Origin: Cristatella mucedo
Taxonomy: Eukaryota > Bryozoa > Phylactolaemata > Cristatellidae
Assembly (NCBI GenBank): GCA_009760855.2
Contig: WPIO01000164.1
Location: 180,001 to 242,000, forward strand
Direction: 5' to 3'
Length of the DNA: 62,000 bases
Position 1 is the stretch's first letter; each line of letters starts with the position of its first letter. Made by a program: the position numbers and the translations under genes. This document shows positions 1-39,339 of this stretch, one piece after another. The notes below the pieces were generated by a model. The model was given only the letters and a program-made list of their open reading frames with translations. It ran no database searches and was not told the DNA's origin.

Positions 1-44
1 GTCCTCCTTTTCCCTACCGCCATGGCTGCAAACGTCTAGCATTG

Positions 45-155
45 ATTTGGCTCTTAACCCAGGGTAAGGCGGTCGCCCTTCACAGCACAAGTCCCATGCT
101 TGAGTCCTGCTGCAAGCAGCGCTGATAGCTACTTCTGAAGGTCTTCTGCCTTTAT
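45..155 (+). repeat. Degraded SINE-2 copy
   Basis: A GGGTAAGGCGG A-box-like stretch, a GCTTGAGTCCTGCTG B-box-like stretch and the GATAGC...AAGGTCTTCTG body of SINE-2 are all recognisable with substitutions. It lies in the intron before exon 1. Confidence 0.45.
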
Positions 156-345
156 TTTAAATAAGGCTGACGAATAAACTATTTGTAACTTTTTCCTTTT
201 TATCGATTGCTTCACAGCTGGGCCAATTGTTGCAATCGGCTCTGGATTTTCGAGCTCGTCATAAAACTTCTGCTCTTACTACCAGTGCTGCTTCTATCAG
301 TGCGGTTTGCTGCTGTTGCTACTGCAAAGTTTGTTTGAATTGTAG

Positions 346-28168
<27,823 letters not shown>

Positions 28169-28654
28169 GAGACCAACATGGCTCTGTTTGCATTGGTGCC
28201 TTGCTTAGTCAATGAAGGAGGTTTATGCAATGTTGCGGCCTGCGTCCGCATGGAAGCGCATATGTTTTATATACAATAATATAATCGTCCCTGCCAAGAA
28301 CGTGTGGACACGTCTCAGTTGATGGGGCACTGGGTAGTGGCAGCAACAGCTACAGCTTTTAGTTTGAGGATTCCATTGTCGGTAGTGTTGTAGTTCATAC
28401 ATCGGCAGGGTTTGCAGCATCGACTACTATGTTGTTTGTGTAGAGCATTGGTATTCTATCAGTGCAGGGTTTCATTGGAGCTATATGACTGAACGTACTT
28501 TGAAAGTAGAGATACTTGCTTTGATGAGCAGCTAGAGTATTTTTTTTTGCAAACCCTTTTTACGCTTAAGTGTCCGGTGCCTAGTTATAACTTGGCTGCT
28601 GGAACCTCTCAATCCCGGCATGACTTTTTCCTCTATTTTGCCTTCAGCCCCGAA

Positions 28655-28785
28655 GCGATCATTTAAAAATTTCCCTAACCATCGATTGTGCTTTCTTTGC
28701 AGCAAATGTAAAGCGCCTAGAAAGAGATTGAGTTCTCTGAGGATGCTATATCGAATGTGTTATAATAATTTTTATTATTACAAAT
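28655..28785 (+). mobile_element. LINE-A tail fragment
   Basis: AACCATCGATTGTGCTTTC, GCAAATGTAAAGCGCC, GAGGATGCTATATCG and a TTATTATTA tail. Confidence 0.8.
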
Positions 28786-28789
28786 TGCT

Positions 28790-29340
28790 TACCATGCTAT
28801 CTTCCTGCCAGCTCAAGCCATATGTAACCCAGGTATCCAGCTGTCCATCCTCTTTAGCCGCTTTCAGTGCTGGTCATTTAGCCTTCAGAATGGCTCACTC
28901 CAGACTTTCTGCCTCCATGAACCGGAAATGACGACATCTCTTCCTTCGTCCACTTGAAGCCGATACCGACCCGACGGCCAGCAAACACACTGGCTATGTA
29001 CTGACGAGCCATAGGCCAACCATATTGCATGAGCTTGTAATTAGTTCTTCCGTAATAATACACCCATCGTGGCCGCATATGAATGCAACATCGTGCAGCA
29101 CGTCTGGGTCTTTATCCAATTGATGATGCACCCATGAGCAGGAGCTTTGTTCAAGTCAGAATAGTACAGTGCAAAACTCGTCCATACCCGCGACTGACGG
29201 AATCAATTTATGACTCTCGAAAGCTTGCTATGGATTTAAGTGGTGCAGGAGTTGGCGAGTCTCAGTTTTTTGGGAATTTTGGTCGACAAAAAATAAGCTG
29301 CTTCGCCTTACTCTCCTTGTGCCAAAACTTGTCATTATAT
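28790..29340. other. Unassigned sequence
   Basis: A minus-strand open frame at 28878-29078 has a plausible residue mix but no recognisable motif or splice context. Not assigned. Confidence 0.35.
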
Positions 29341-29344
29341 ATAT

Positions 29345-29800
29345 TATTAGTATTAATCCAATCGGCTAAGCATAGTCCTACCTGCTTTTTCGGCATCGAA
29401 CTGATTACCTATACCTCTTGCCACCCTCAAATTCTAAGGAGCCCATTCCTTTAATTCGTATTCTTCTAAAGTCTGGAACTCACTCTCGACTTGCTTCACG
29501 ACATCTCTTGACTTGATCACAATCAAAAAGAAACTAAAAACGCACATGTTTATCACAGCATTAAGTGGGTCGCTGCTGTTCATCCTTTATGGGCTTATGC
29601 ATGATGCCACTGTGCATTCTGCCCCTAACCAAGCTTGCATGAAGATCCTGTGCATGTCACCTCTAACCATTTATTCTTGTTTTTGGGAGCATATAACCAA
29701 TAACAATTCGATCGTGCTTCTTTTACAGCAATTGTAAAGCGCCTAGAATGAGATAGATTTCTCTTAGGGCTCTTAATCAAATGTATTATCATTGTTAGAG
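29345..29800 (+). mobile_element. LINE-A, 5'-truncated, old
   Basis: From Pro-Ile-Arg/Ala-Lys-His-like words (ATCCAATCGGCTAAGCATAG) to the ATT tail, with many changes. Confidence 0.7.
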
Positions 29801-30135
29801 ATAGGCTAGAGCCAAAGAATTAAGGGTCCGACATGTAATATGAACCACAGAACCTCGAAGAGCTGCTCGACAGGGTGCAAAACTCTACAGGTGCAGGTCG
29901 ACAACGAGTGACGCAGCAACTGCAACTGTCACGACAGACAAACCTAGCTGTAGATATTCTTACCAATTGTAAGGAGCTGATTGCATAGGCCGGTAGACCA
30001 GCAAGAAGTGAGTTACAAAAGTCAAGACCAGATGTCACACAATGCATGGACCAACTTAGCTATGGTATCCCTGTCTAAAATAGCCCTAATTGTGGACCAA
30101 GTACCGAGCCCTTAGGCACCCCAAATTTAGGAGGT
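29801..30135 (-). mobile_element. LINE-A fragment, old
   Basis: The minus strand reads Arg-Leu-Asp/Gly-Leu-Asp-Phe-Cys-Asn-Ser-Leu-Leu-Ala-Gly-Leu-Pro-Ala-Tyr and nearby words. It lies tail-to-tail with the copy at 29345. Confidence 0.7.
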
Positions 30136-30374
30136 TCCAAAGTGTGGAAGTCGATTGAAAGTCTTCCGCCTCGTATCAATCGTCCATAATGTAGTACTGA
30201 CATTTCAAAGATTTCGTTATTTCGAGCCTTGGTGTGGGTACATTCCACTCATACAGTTTTCAAATGAAAAATTATTAGTTTCGTGACAAATTAGAGAACA
30301 GATTATGCCCGTATTACTAATCGAGCTTACAACTCCAATATCTTGCCTCATTTGGAAACCAATAGTTTGTTTTT

Positions 30375-30745
30375 TATCTTGGCCGCTTTAGCAAGCCACT
30401 GCACGCACTCCCGAGCTAGTAGATGAAGACAAAGTGTGATGGCTAACTGTGGAGGCGGTCATGTTAAGGAAATTTCAAAACTTTCAGCTATTATCAAATA
30501 CCCAGATTGTGAGTACTCGATGATGTTCACGGTGCAGCCTCATCAATTAGACCGGCAAGTATCGTGGTTTGACTTATGTACTATTGGTAGGAGTTCCGTT
30601 TTAGAGTCATTTAGAGTAATTTAGATTAGATTAAGGAAATTAATTGACAGTAAGGATTAAATTCTGCAAGGTATGCATTTAGCTTATCTATTACTGCAAC
30701 AGCTTACAGCTTAATTAACCAATATAGTTGGGTATCGTCAGCATA
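30375..30745 (-). mobile_element. Old LINE-B fragment next to a young one
   Basis: TTAGCAAGCCACTGCACGC, GTGTGATGGCTAACTGTGGAGG and GGGTATCGTCAGCATAA follow LINE-B minus-strand text at low identity. It stops at the tail of the young LINE-B. Confidence 0.6.
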
Positions 30746-32560
30746 ATGTAATGTATTGTAATGTCATGTCATGTATCTCCGTCTGTAACTCCACAAAGTC
30801 ATAAAGACCACGTGGGTGTTACGCAGGAGAGTTTTGTATAGCGCACTCACAGCCTAAGCGGCTTTCGGTACGCATTCGGTACCCAACAGACTTCGTCTCA
30901 CGCAACAAAGAGAAAGTGGGAAGCATAGCAGAGTCAGGAGAGCAGTTGAGGTAGTGAGTAGCATAGAAGTAACAGTTCAGCACCGCTGAAAAAGATGTGC
31001 AATAGTCGGCAGTTGGAGAGTAGATGTCGTTGCATAAGAATTGTGGAAGCGAGTTCCACAGTCTAGGACTTGCAGAGCTAAAGCTTCTGTCGCCAACTGT
31101 CTTCAAGCGGTGGAATGGGACAGCTAATTTATTGTCCACACAGGACCTGAGGGTGCGAACAGGCTGAAACTGATGCAGCAGTTCAGCTAGGTATGAAGGA
31201 GCCAAGCCGTGGCGGGCCTTGTGGGTCAGCGTAAGAACTTTGCTCTGTATCCTTTGCTGAACCGGCAACCATCCTAGCTCTTCCAGCAAAGGCGACACGT
31301 GGTCAAACCGCTGGGACTTGAAGACCAGCCTTGCAGCCATATTCATAGTCCGCTGTAGTGGCATAATAGCTTCCTTTGGTTGCCCAGCCAAACAGGAATT
31401 ACAATAATCAAGCCGAGACAGAACTCAAGAGCTAGTTAAATTTTTTGCAAGCCACTGTGGGAGACAGCTTCTAATCTTGGATAGAGATCGGATGTGATGG
31501 CTAGCTGTAGAGGCAGTCTTCTGAATGAAGCTTTTGAAATTGAGGCAGCTGTCGAACACGACACCTAAATTTTGAGCACGTGGTGATCGTCACACAATAG
31601 TATCACCTATTAGAACAGCAAAGCCTTTTAATCCAGCCACACGCTTAGGGTGTCCTATCAGCAGCAGTTTGGTTTTATCATCATTTAATTTCAGGAAGTT
31701 TTCCGACGTCCAGGATCGAATATTGGCAAGGCAAACATTCAGCTTCTCAGTTGCCGCAGCAGATTCCGACGGTTTGAATGACAAACACAACTGAGTATCG
31801 TCAGCATAGAAGTGATATCCTATTCCATGTGATTTAATCACTTTTCCCAGAGGTTGCGTATAAATGGAGAACAGCAAGGGACCGAGAACAGACCCTTGAG
31901 AGACTCTACAGGTGACCCTTCTCGTGTCTGAGACCTGACTTCCACACGACACGGATTGAACACGATCAGACAAGTATGCTTTAAACCACGCCAGTGCTTC
32001 GTCTGCCAGACCGATAGTTGTTCTCAATCGTTCAAGCAGAACTTCGTGATCAATGGTGTCGAAGGCAGCAGACAGATCTAGCAGAGCTAAGGCAGTGACA
32101 TTCCCGTCATCGTTGCCACGTAGAATGTCATTGTTAACACGGAGGAGAGCAGTTTCAGTAGAGTGCTGCCTCTTGAACCCTGATAGAAATGTTTCTGACA
32201 ATCCATTATTTTCAATTTGTTCAACCAGCTGCTTAGCAACAGTTTTTTCAAGAATCTTTGGTAAGAACGGAAGAAGGGAAACTGGGCGATAGTTTGCTAG
32301 GATCTCCGTGTCAAATCCAGGATTTTTAAGACTGGGTCTAACGTTTGCCGATCTGAATGACTTGGGGATGACCCCTCCTCCCAAAGAAGAATTACAAATC
32401 TTGGTTATGGCAGGGCTAAGTTGGTCTGCTAGTGAAGACCACAGCGATGAAGGTATAGGGTCTTCAGGAGACGAGCTCTTTTTGCTAGACTTTATTAAGG
32501 CAGCCACATCGCATGCAGAAACATCGGAGAACCTTTTAAGGAAGGTTCCTGGTGTTCCCT
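30746..32560 (-). mobile_element. LINE-B, 5'-truncated, nearly intact reverse transcriptase
   Basis: From 32560 down to the stop at 30819 one frame encodes the reverse transcriptase and C-terminal region. Seen in order: Asn-Tyr-Arg-Pro-Val-Ser-Leu-Leu, Ser-Gly-Phe-Lys-Arg-Gln-His-Ser-Thr-Glu, Leu-Asp-Leu-Ser-Ala-Ala-Phe-Asp-Thr-Ile, Gly-Ser-Val-Leu-Gly-Pro, the catalytic Tyr-Ala-Asp-Asp-Thr-Gln, and Leu-Asp-Tyr-Cys-Asn-Ser. No indel breaks the frame; only two TGA codons do (31590-31592 and 31425-31427). The loss at 31592 is CGA to TGA compared with the copy at 42800. The 3' end carries TAATG-type pentamers (30746-30775). Confidence 0.92.
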
Positions 32561-32811
32561 AAACTTTACAGCGACACTCTTTTGCGAATCTTCGATTACA
32601 AAAGGAAGAAAGAAGAACGGTGGTGGTTTTCATGGACTTTTAAATCTAAGTCTAGATTTAAAATATAGCTCAAACGATGGCCAATTTAAATGACTTTGAA
32701 ATAAAGCCTGTAGTCGGATAAGCCGTAAATCTTTGCTACATGCAGAGGCAATTCATCCATGACTGAAATACAGAGCATGGATGATACAAGCTCATCTAAT
32801 GACAATATTTT

Positions 32812-33020
32812 TTAGCAATAATAGTAATATGTTTGTTAGAGGGCCCTCAGAGATGTCAATCCTTTTCTAGGCACGTGACAGATGCTGTATGCAAAAGCGT
32901 TACCAAACGTTCGAAGGCAGCAAGGAGCAAGTACAGGCACTTGAGAGCGTGAAGAACGAATCGCAAAGACCCATCGAATGCCGTATCAGACAGGTGCATT
33001 AAAACTACTTTTTAAATATC
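32812..33020 (-). mobile_element. LINE-A 3' fragment, degraded
   Basis: Minus-strand GATTCGTTCTTCACGC, TGCCTAGAAAAGG and ATTGCT tail words. Confidence 0.55.
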
Positions 33021-33033
33021 GTCAAGTCAAGTG

Positions 33034-33140
33034 AGGTGCTCGCCCCGACTATGGTCTGGCTGAGGTCGTGGGCTCGAGCCCCGAGGCATATGTGAAGCAC
33101 CTGAATAGAGATTAAGTTCACTTGGGGTGCTATAGAAATG
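33034..33140 (+). mobile_element. SINE-1 copy lacking its 5' head
   Basis: AGGTGCTCGCCCCGACTATGGTC, GTGGGCTCGAGCCCCGAGG, GTGAAGCACCTGAATAGAG and TTGGGGTGCTATAGAAATG; close to the copy at 3434. Confidence 0.8.
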
Positions 33141-33790
33141 ATGCTTTTAGTTCGTATGCTCCCACAGCCTGGAAATCGCTTCCGATTTGCATCACGACGT
33201 ACGACGGATTTGAGGTTCCTACGAGGTTTAGGGGAATGGTTAGGTTTAGGGGAATGATTAGATTGCGAAAATTAGGTTGTACGATGCCTAGCCTGAGGGG
33301 GAGAAAATTTACTCGCTAGGCTGGAGCCAAAGAATGAAGAGACCTAAAAGAAAGAGATTGAGTTCCCTGAGGGCACTCGATGAAGTGTATTATTATCAGT
33401 ATTAATATTATTTAAAGTGAGTGCCGGAGCCTTGAAGTCAATGGGTTACTTGATTGATAGCCAGAGCAAGTCGGCGAGAAGGGGTGTGATGTGGCAACGG
33501 CGAAGCTCACGGCACACCAGCCTAGTTGCAGAGGTTTGCATCATCTGTGAGTACTTGATTGCACAGGCCGGTAAGCCAGCCATCAATAAGCTACAGAAGT
33601 CTAGGAGGGATGTCACAAACGCATGGATCAATTTATATGTGGTTTTCCGTTTTAACAAGCCCGAGTTTTAGCGATTTTATGTAGCTCAAAGTAGGCAGAC
33701 TTGATAGTGGAGTTGATGTGTTCGTCTAATTTAGTGTCTTTGAAACAGGACAGATTGATTTCGTGTGGATTTAACATAAAATATGCTGAC
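33141..33790 (-). mobile_element. LINE-A fragment interrupted by a LINE-A tail
   Basis: The minus strand carries the ORF2 C-terminal block (Leu-Leu-Ala-Asp-Leu, Ala-Thr-Arg-Leu-Val-Cys-Arg-Glu). At 33342-33410 a plus-strand piece (AAAGAGATTGAGTTCCCTGAGG with an ATT tail) breaks it. 33141-33200 is a separate plus-strand piece. GTTTAGGGGAATG is duplicated in tandem at 33228-33262. Confidence 0.65.
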
Positions 33791-33995
33791 ACAGCCGAAT
33801 GTGAGCGTCAACCTTCCCGATTTTTGAATTCCACTTGGTTTTCCCGTAATTAGAGTATAGGATGGCTTTCATCATCATCCAGTTCAAAAACGCTTCCTGC
33901 CATCACCGTGTGCGAATTTCATCAATACATGTAGCAAGAGATGAATGTGCGAGAGGCTGGATGTGCGTGCGGTGACGTACCGGGGCTCTTGGGTA

Positions 33996-34600
33996 AATTA
34001 AGTTAGCCGAGTAAGTTGTGGTGTTGGAGGCTCCGGTCTCACCGAGTTATACACCTGGATTCGTGCAAGCGTGCTCCGGCGATGCGGCAACGCACACAAG
34101 GCAACTTGTGCCCAAGGCCCGAGCGGAGCTGCATAGCACGCTCGTTGTTGAGACTTGTATTTTCCGCGCTCCCTGTTCAGCGAGTTTGTGACCCCCCGCG
34201 TGTTGGCATCTTTCGGCGGAAGCTCTCGACTGTGGTGGAGGTTGACTCCGACTAGCCAAGCAGTTACTCAGCTAGCCGGATCTTTTACGGTGTACGCTCG
34301 TACTGCTGGATTCGGAGTCGGTACAATGGCGGGACGACGGATGCCGACTAACCAACTAAAAAGTTTGTTCGCGCTTGCTTTGTCGTCTCGTACCCCGATA
34401 GTTTACCTTATGTAGGATCCTCCGTGTAGACTTATTTAGTTCCCCTGTTGTTGTTGGCGCATGCGTTATTATAAAGTGGTTGACGCTGACGGCGGCTCGT
34501 CGTACCCTAGCTCAGCGGCATGGCTAGCGGCAGCGTGGCTGGAGTATGGTGGGATTTGGCGGGAACTAGCCTTTGACCCATATAACTCGGTTACAAGTAC
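33996..34600. other. CpG-rich block of unknown nature
   Basis: Unusually many CG dinucleotides (for example GCTCCGGCGATGCGGCAACGC) in an AT-leaning neighbourhood. An open frame at 34155-34415 contains ATG at 34326 in a fair context (GTACAATGGCG) but ends after about 30 residues. It could be a promoter region, an LTR or a non-autonomous element; I recognise none. Confidence 0.35.
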
Positions 34601-34604
34601 ACAA

Positions 34605-35200
34605 GTTCAGCTGGTGAGCTATGACTCATTCTAGTGTCTGATAGGAGCTGTAGAAGGGAGTCTGGAAGCAAATTGCTTACTTTTTTGGTATAGTGTTGCT
34701 TTCTTGAGTGGTGGCCTGACTACACCCTTTTTGAAAGATGCCAGGGCATGATAATAATTATAATAATAATGCACATGATAAAGTGCCCTCAGAGAAATCA
34801 ATCTCTTTCTAGGCGCTTTACATTTGCTTTAAAGCGAAATGCAATTGAATGGTGAGTAATATCATGCTTGATAAACAAACAAAATGAATAACATGGTTAG
34901 GGGTGATATGCACTGGGTCAGCATGATGTAAGGCTAATGATATATTTATGAAGTTATGCATGCTTTGCTAGTTCGTTATACATGGCGTTAGCAGATCTAT
35001 GCGTCGTTGAAGTATGAAAGTTTGAATAGGGGCTAAACGACGAGTTTTCTTATTCGATTGAGGTGGGAAATTTAGGACGAGGTCACTAGTGGCCTTTACG
35101 AATGTAAACATTAAGGTGATGTATGAAAATAAGGGAAGGGATTCCAGGTTGATGCTGCAGCCGTAGGAATGACCTCCTGATTGGTGGTTGATTGTAAACA
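34605..35200 (-). mobile_element. Older LINE-A reverse transcriptase fragment, split
   Basis: Pieces 34605-34750 and 34928-35200 match, in order, the minus-strand LINE-A at 50755-51060 (GTGGCCTGACTACACCC, then AAACGACGAGTTTTCTTATTCG...). A LINE-A tail separates them. Confidence 0.75.
34751..34927 (-). mobile_element. Younger LINE-A 3' end inside an older LINE-A
   Basis: Complete 3' UTR and ATT tail on the minus strand, ending at GTCAGCATG. CATGAT occurs at both borders. Confidence 0.8.
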
Positions 35201-35930
35201 TCAGCAGCGATTCAACAGTGTTTCTTACAGAAGCTAGACGCAGTGTTTTCTAGCATCAATTGGTATGATCTACAGCTGTCCTCGTAAGCCTGTCGACGGA
35301 CAGTTGGTCAAGATCTTTTTATGGTTTTTTAAGCTTGGGGTTAGTTGACCTAGCTAGTTTAATGTCTGTGGCAAACCATTGGCCGTCTTGCCGAGGGCAA
35401 ACAGTGCGATTAGTCTGTGGTGCAAACTCCCATATGCCAGCTAGTGTCGTGTTGCAGCAATCTACGAAGGAATGCAGGTTAGAAAGGATAACGAGTAGGA
35501 GGCGAAGCTTATATTATCCAGTGAACAACATCTATATCGAGGGTCTTGGGGTTTCGTGATTCACAACCGATTTAAGATGAAGAGGAGGGCACAGATTGTA
35601 GACTGAATGAGATCTGCATTCGGTCAGAGGAGCAGAATTTGGTAGTAATTGGTTGTGATGATAGCACGCAGTTATAGGAGAACGTTTGGACGAGTGTGAG
35701 CCTTGAAGTGACCTGGGTCACTTCACAAGAGCATCACGAGACAATAATCTAGTCGTAATGTAATGTGCGTAATGTAATGTATGTAGTGTACGTAATTTGG
35801 TGAGAAATGCGTCTAATAAGTAATCAAAACGAACGCTTTGAAGTTTTAAGGGCTCATGCGCGAACGATGGCCGCGTCGATCGACGTAGTGGGAAGCCCCC
35901 ACAAAAAAGCGAGTTGTTTCGTTGTCGACA
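35200..35930. other. Mostly unassigned, with TAATG pentamers
   Basis: 35757-35800 contains GTAATGTAATG words like a LINE-B tail in minus orientation, without an attached element body. The rest is not recognised. Confidence 0.4.
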
Positions 35931-35933
35931 ACG

Positions 35934-36110
35934 GCGAGCTGCAATGGCTCACTAGGCAAGGCGGTTGCTTTGCACGACCTCGGCCCCGAGGTCGCAGGGC
36001 TCGAATCCTGCGGTGGGCGATCCTTTGTCGCCGCTGCAAGCAGCGGTGATAGCCGTAAGGCTCTTCTGTCGCTATATAAAAAGAGGCTGTTAAATCAGCT
36101 AGTATTTATA
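35934..36110 (+). mobile_element. SINE-2, full length, young-looking
   Basis: A box (AATGGCTCACTAGGCAAGGCGG), hairpin-forming CGACCTCGGCCCCGAGGTCG, B box (GGGCTCGAATCC), GGTGGGCGATCCTTT and end AAATCAGCTAGT. Confidence 0.88.
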
Positions 36111-36114
36111 TTGT

Positions 36115-36845
36115 ATCGCAGAACAGGCCCCACAAGCGAGCGAGCGTACACACTGATGTAGTAGCCGCTGTGCATGCTGCTCCAGCGTGCGTGCGTGTGT
36201 GAGTGCGTGCAGGCCGACACACAAAATCACCCATTAAAAGGAAAGATCGGTCTTGCACCCAAAATCGAAATGAAATAGGTAAATCTGAGATACAGGAAGA
36301 CTTGGTAAGATGAAAAGTTTCTTGAGGTTTGACAAAAGTGCATTATTATAATAACTATTATTATCATCATCCGGTTGTCCCGTTCAAAAGAAACTTGCTA
36401 GAGTAGAGAATTTCCACTCCTTTCATTAACTCCCAATTGTTCTGAGTTTGTTTTTAGAAAATCACAGCGACTATACTTCTCGTGGACCTGCCCTATCTAC
36501 CCATCTACCACCTCATCGTTTTCACAATTCTGTTGATAAGCATGGGTTCATTTAATCCTTTCGCATCATTTAATCCAATGCCACCGTCAACTGTCTGTTG
36601 TCGCTTGAGCGTGAACACATTTTGCAACAACCATTGGTCCTGCAGCGTACAAGCCGAGGTCAGGTGACGGGCAGTCAGCTATTCCCGAGGCTTTCAGCCG
36701 TGCAGGAGTTGAGAGCTAGACGTTGCAACAAACGGAGGTTGTGCTCGAGGCTTTAGGCTGTTCGGGTTTTCGTATGCTATGGCGGGTACTAGATGTCTGC
36801 GACCTGACTCCCCAGAGCAACGGACATGGGAGTTATCCTCACGTT
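36115..36845. other. Unassigned sequence
   Basis: No coding or repeat signal recognised. Confidence 0.4.
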
Positions 36846-36846
36846 T

Positions 36847-36874
36847 GAGCTCTCTCTCTCTCTCTCTCTCCCCA

Positions 36875-36905
<31 letters not shown>
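36847..36905. repeat. (CT)n microsatellite
   Basis: Two CT runs separated by CCCAT. Confidence 0.97.
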
Positions 36906-36906
<1 letters not shown>

Positions 36907-36977
36907 CGGTTCCGCCTCATTTCGCACTACCGCCTGATTTGGCGAGCTCCAGAGGCTCCTCAGTGAACCGCCTCAGT

Positions 36978-37132
36978 CGTGCATCGCCTCAGTGCATCGC
37001 CTCAGTTCATCGCCTCAGTGCATCGCCTCAGTGCATCGCCTCAGTGCATCGCCTCAGTGCATCGCCTCAGTGCATCGCCTCAGTGCATCGCCTCAGTGCA
37101 TCGCCTCAGTGCATCGCCTCAGTGCATCGCCC
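36978..37132. repeat. 13-bp minisatellite
   Basis: About 12 near-perfect head-to-tail copies of GCATCGCCTCAGT; one copy has TTCATC for TGCATC. The period of 13 lets all three frames stay open, so the frames there are not evidence of a gene. Confidence 0.97.
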
Positions 37133-37139
37133 GTCAAGT

Positions 37140-37795
37140 ATCGGCAAGCAGCCGACTATCAGCCGTTCGGGTGCACTGCTTTTTTCTAACCACACTGCGC
37201 TGCTTAGCTAATATAAATATTTATATTATTTGTATATGACTACATTATTTTTTATGCTATTTTGCTTTTTGGCCTTAGTGTTGGCGGTCTAGCTCTATCC
37301 TTAAGCTAAGGCCACTCGGACCCGTTTGTAAAACTAGAGCTACAACTCGTGGCTTGAATGGCATGTTATAGCTTACCGCCTTCTGCTGCTTTGCTAATAA
37401 TATTAATTATATTCTTCACACTTAATATATTATTTGTTATGTTACTTTGCCTTCTGTGGCTATGCCGTCGCATGTAGCCCTATCTTTGTAAGCCCGGCTA
37501 GGGTTAAGTTACAACCGAGAATGACCCGGAGTGCATGTTATCACTGCTGAGGAATTAGCAGCACACTAAACTATAAACAAGTCTCCTGGTGCTAACATCA
37601 AGCACTTTATTCAGGAGCCACGGTAACCAGTCTTACGTTTGTTACCAGTTTACGTTGCTTATTACAAGGGATAAGTTAGGCTAACTAAAAGAAGCTTTTT
37701 CGATTACTTATCAGTAGGAAAGTATCTATCTGATAAGAAAGCTTCGAATGGTTCAGTAGATTCTGATGGAAAAAAGCACAATGTCCATTTCAGCT
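37140..37795. other. Unassigned sequence
   Basis: AT-rich, with two similar AATAT/TTATTAT blocks; no element recognised. Confidence 0.35.
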
Positions 37796-37799
37796 ATAG

Positions 37800-37935
37800 G
37801 TAGGCTGAAGCCAAAGACTGAAGGGACCTAAAAGTGAGCGACAAAACCTTGAAGTCGATCCTTTGCTTGACTGGTAGCCAGTGCAAGTAGGCGAGACCCG
37901 ATAAACTCATTATTATTATTATTATTATTATTTTT
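37800..37935 (-). mobile_element. LINE-A internal fragment
   Basis: Minus-strand CACTGGCTACCAGTCAAGC...TTCATTCTTTGGCT-type text, 3'-truncated, then a separate ATT run. Confidence 0.65.
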
Positions 37936-37999
37936 AATGCTTACATTACCCACATTCGATTTTGGATTTTGGCAAGTTTCGTGACACTAAACAACGATA

Positions 38000-38685
38000 A
38001 AAACTGACGGGCGGCTCACAGGACACCGTGAGGTTGTATCTGGACTAGAAAACTTTGCTCTTCTAAAAAGTGATGCAATTGTGCGACCGTTATCATATGC
38101 TAGGAATTTAGCTGTCGTCCGTGACAGCTGCCTAAGCTTGGAAAGCCTTCTTTAGGAAGACTGCTTCCAAAGCTAGCCAACACGTCTGATCCTTTGCTAC
38201 TAGAGGTGGGGCGGTTAAAGGTTGATTGTAGGAATTGTTAGCGAAGGTCTTACGCTGACTCACAAAATCCACATATGCTGGGCACTTCCATACCTAGCTG
38301 AACTCCGGCACTACTAGCCCCCCAAAGCCCCCAGGTAATGTAAATTAGCTGTTTGATTTCGCCGCTAGAAGACCCTTGGTGACAGAAGCTTTTGTTCTGC
38401 TGGTCCTTCATTGTAAAAGTCACTTCCACAACTCTTAGGCAGCAAAGATGACTCTAATCCTGCTGCTATGGCACATCTTTTCCAGCCACCGTGAGCTGCA
38501 ACACGTTGATCACTACCTCAACTGTCTCTGAAATGCTTACCATTTTCTCTTTGCTGCATGAGTTGAAGCTTGATGGCTATCGAATGTGTACCGAAAGACG
38601 CTTTGCTGTAAGCTGCATACAACTCTGATGCAAACGCTCACTGTAGTCATTGTGACTTTTGTGGAGTTACTGGCGGTGATACGTT
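38000..38685 (+). mobile_element. LINE-B fragment, old
   Basis: Follows LINE-B from GGACACC..., GTGCGACCGTTATC, GCCTAAGCTTGG to TTTTGTGGAGTTACTGGCGG with many indels; no frame left. Confidence 0.75.
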
Positions 38686-38689
38686 TAAA

Positions 38690-38975
38690 AAGAGACTAAA
38701 GCTCAACCTATTTGTCACAACATTTAGTAGGTCGCTAGGATTCGTCCTTTATGTGCTTATGCCTGCTGACACTATGCATGCTGATAGTAACCATGCGTGC
38801 ATGGTCACACTGTGCATGTCAGCGACTAACCATGTTATTCTTGTTATAGATTGAGCATGTTACAAATAACTATGGATCGCGCTTCCTTTGCAGGGATTGT
38901 AAAGCTTCTACAAAAAGATTGAGTTCTTTAAGGACGCTTGATCAAGTGTGTTACTATTATTATTATTATTACTAT
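38690..38975 (+). mobile_element. LINE-A 3' end
   Basis: AAAAAGAGACTAAAGC, TTTAGTAGGTCGCTAGG, 3' UTR and TTATTATT tail. Confidence 0.75.
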
Positions 38976-39339
38976 ACGCATCATGATAACTGTAAGTGCA
39001 CAAATGCATCACTGCTCGTCTTTTGGAGACATTGCCTAAATTTATTTCAGGGTTTGTTAGAGTTTAGAATTGGATTTTCATTAATGCTTCACGATGAATC
39101 GTCAGTCCCAATACAGTCAACTGTCATCGGGTTAATGAATCTGTAAGCAACATACGTCCTACGTGTAGCATGGGCTAAAATTTAAAATCAAGTAACGAAT
39201 GATAGGGTTAAACCTCATGTTTCTTAAGGACCTCGATTCTCTTTACGACCTTGTTTCTATGTGTCTTGCACTCATCTGATACTTCAGTTTGCAGGCTAGA
39301 TTACCTGAATGTTCTGAAATCATACTTGTATTCATTATT

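Noticed and set aside
28878-29078. Minus-strand 66-residue frame with a plausible residue mix
   Set aside because: No motif, no conserved partner in the window, and no convincing splice borders.
36978-37132. CRISPR-like array
   Set aside because: Units are contiguous 13-mers with no spacers, in a eukaryotic genome.
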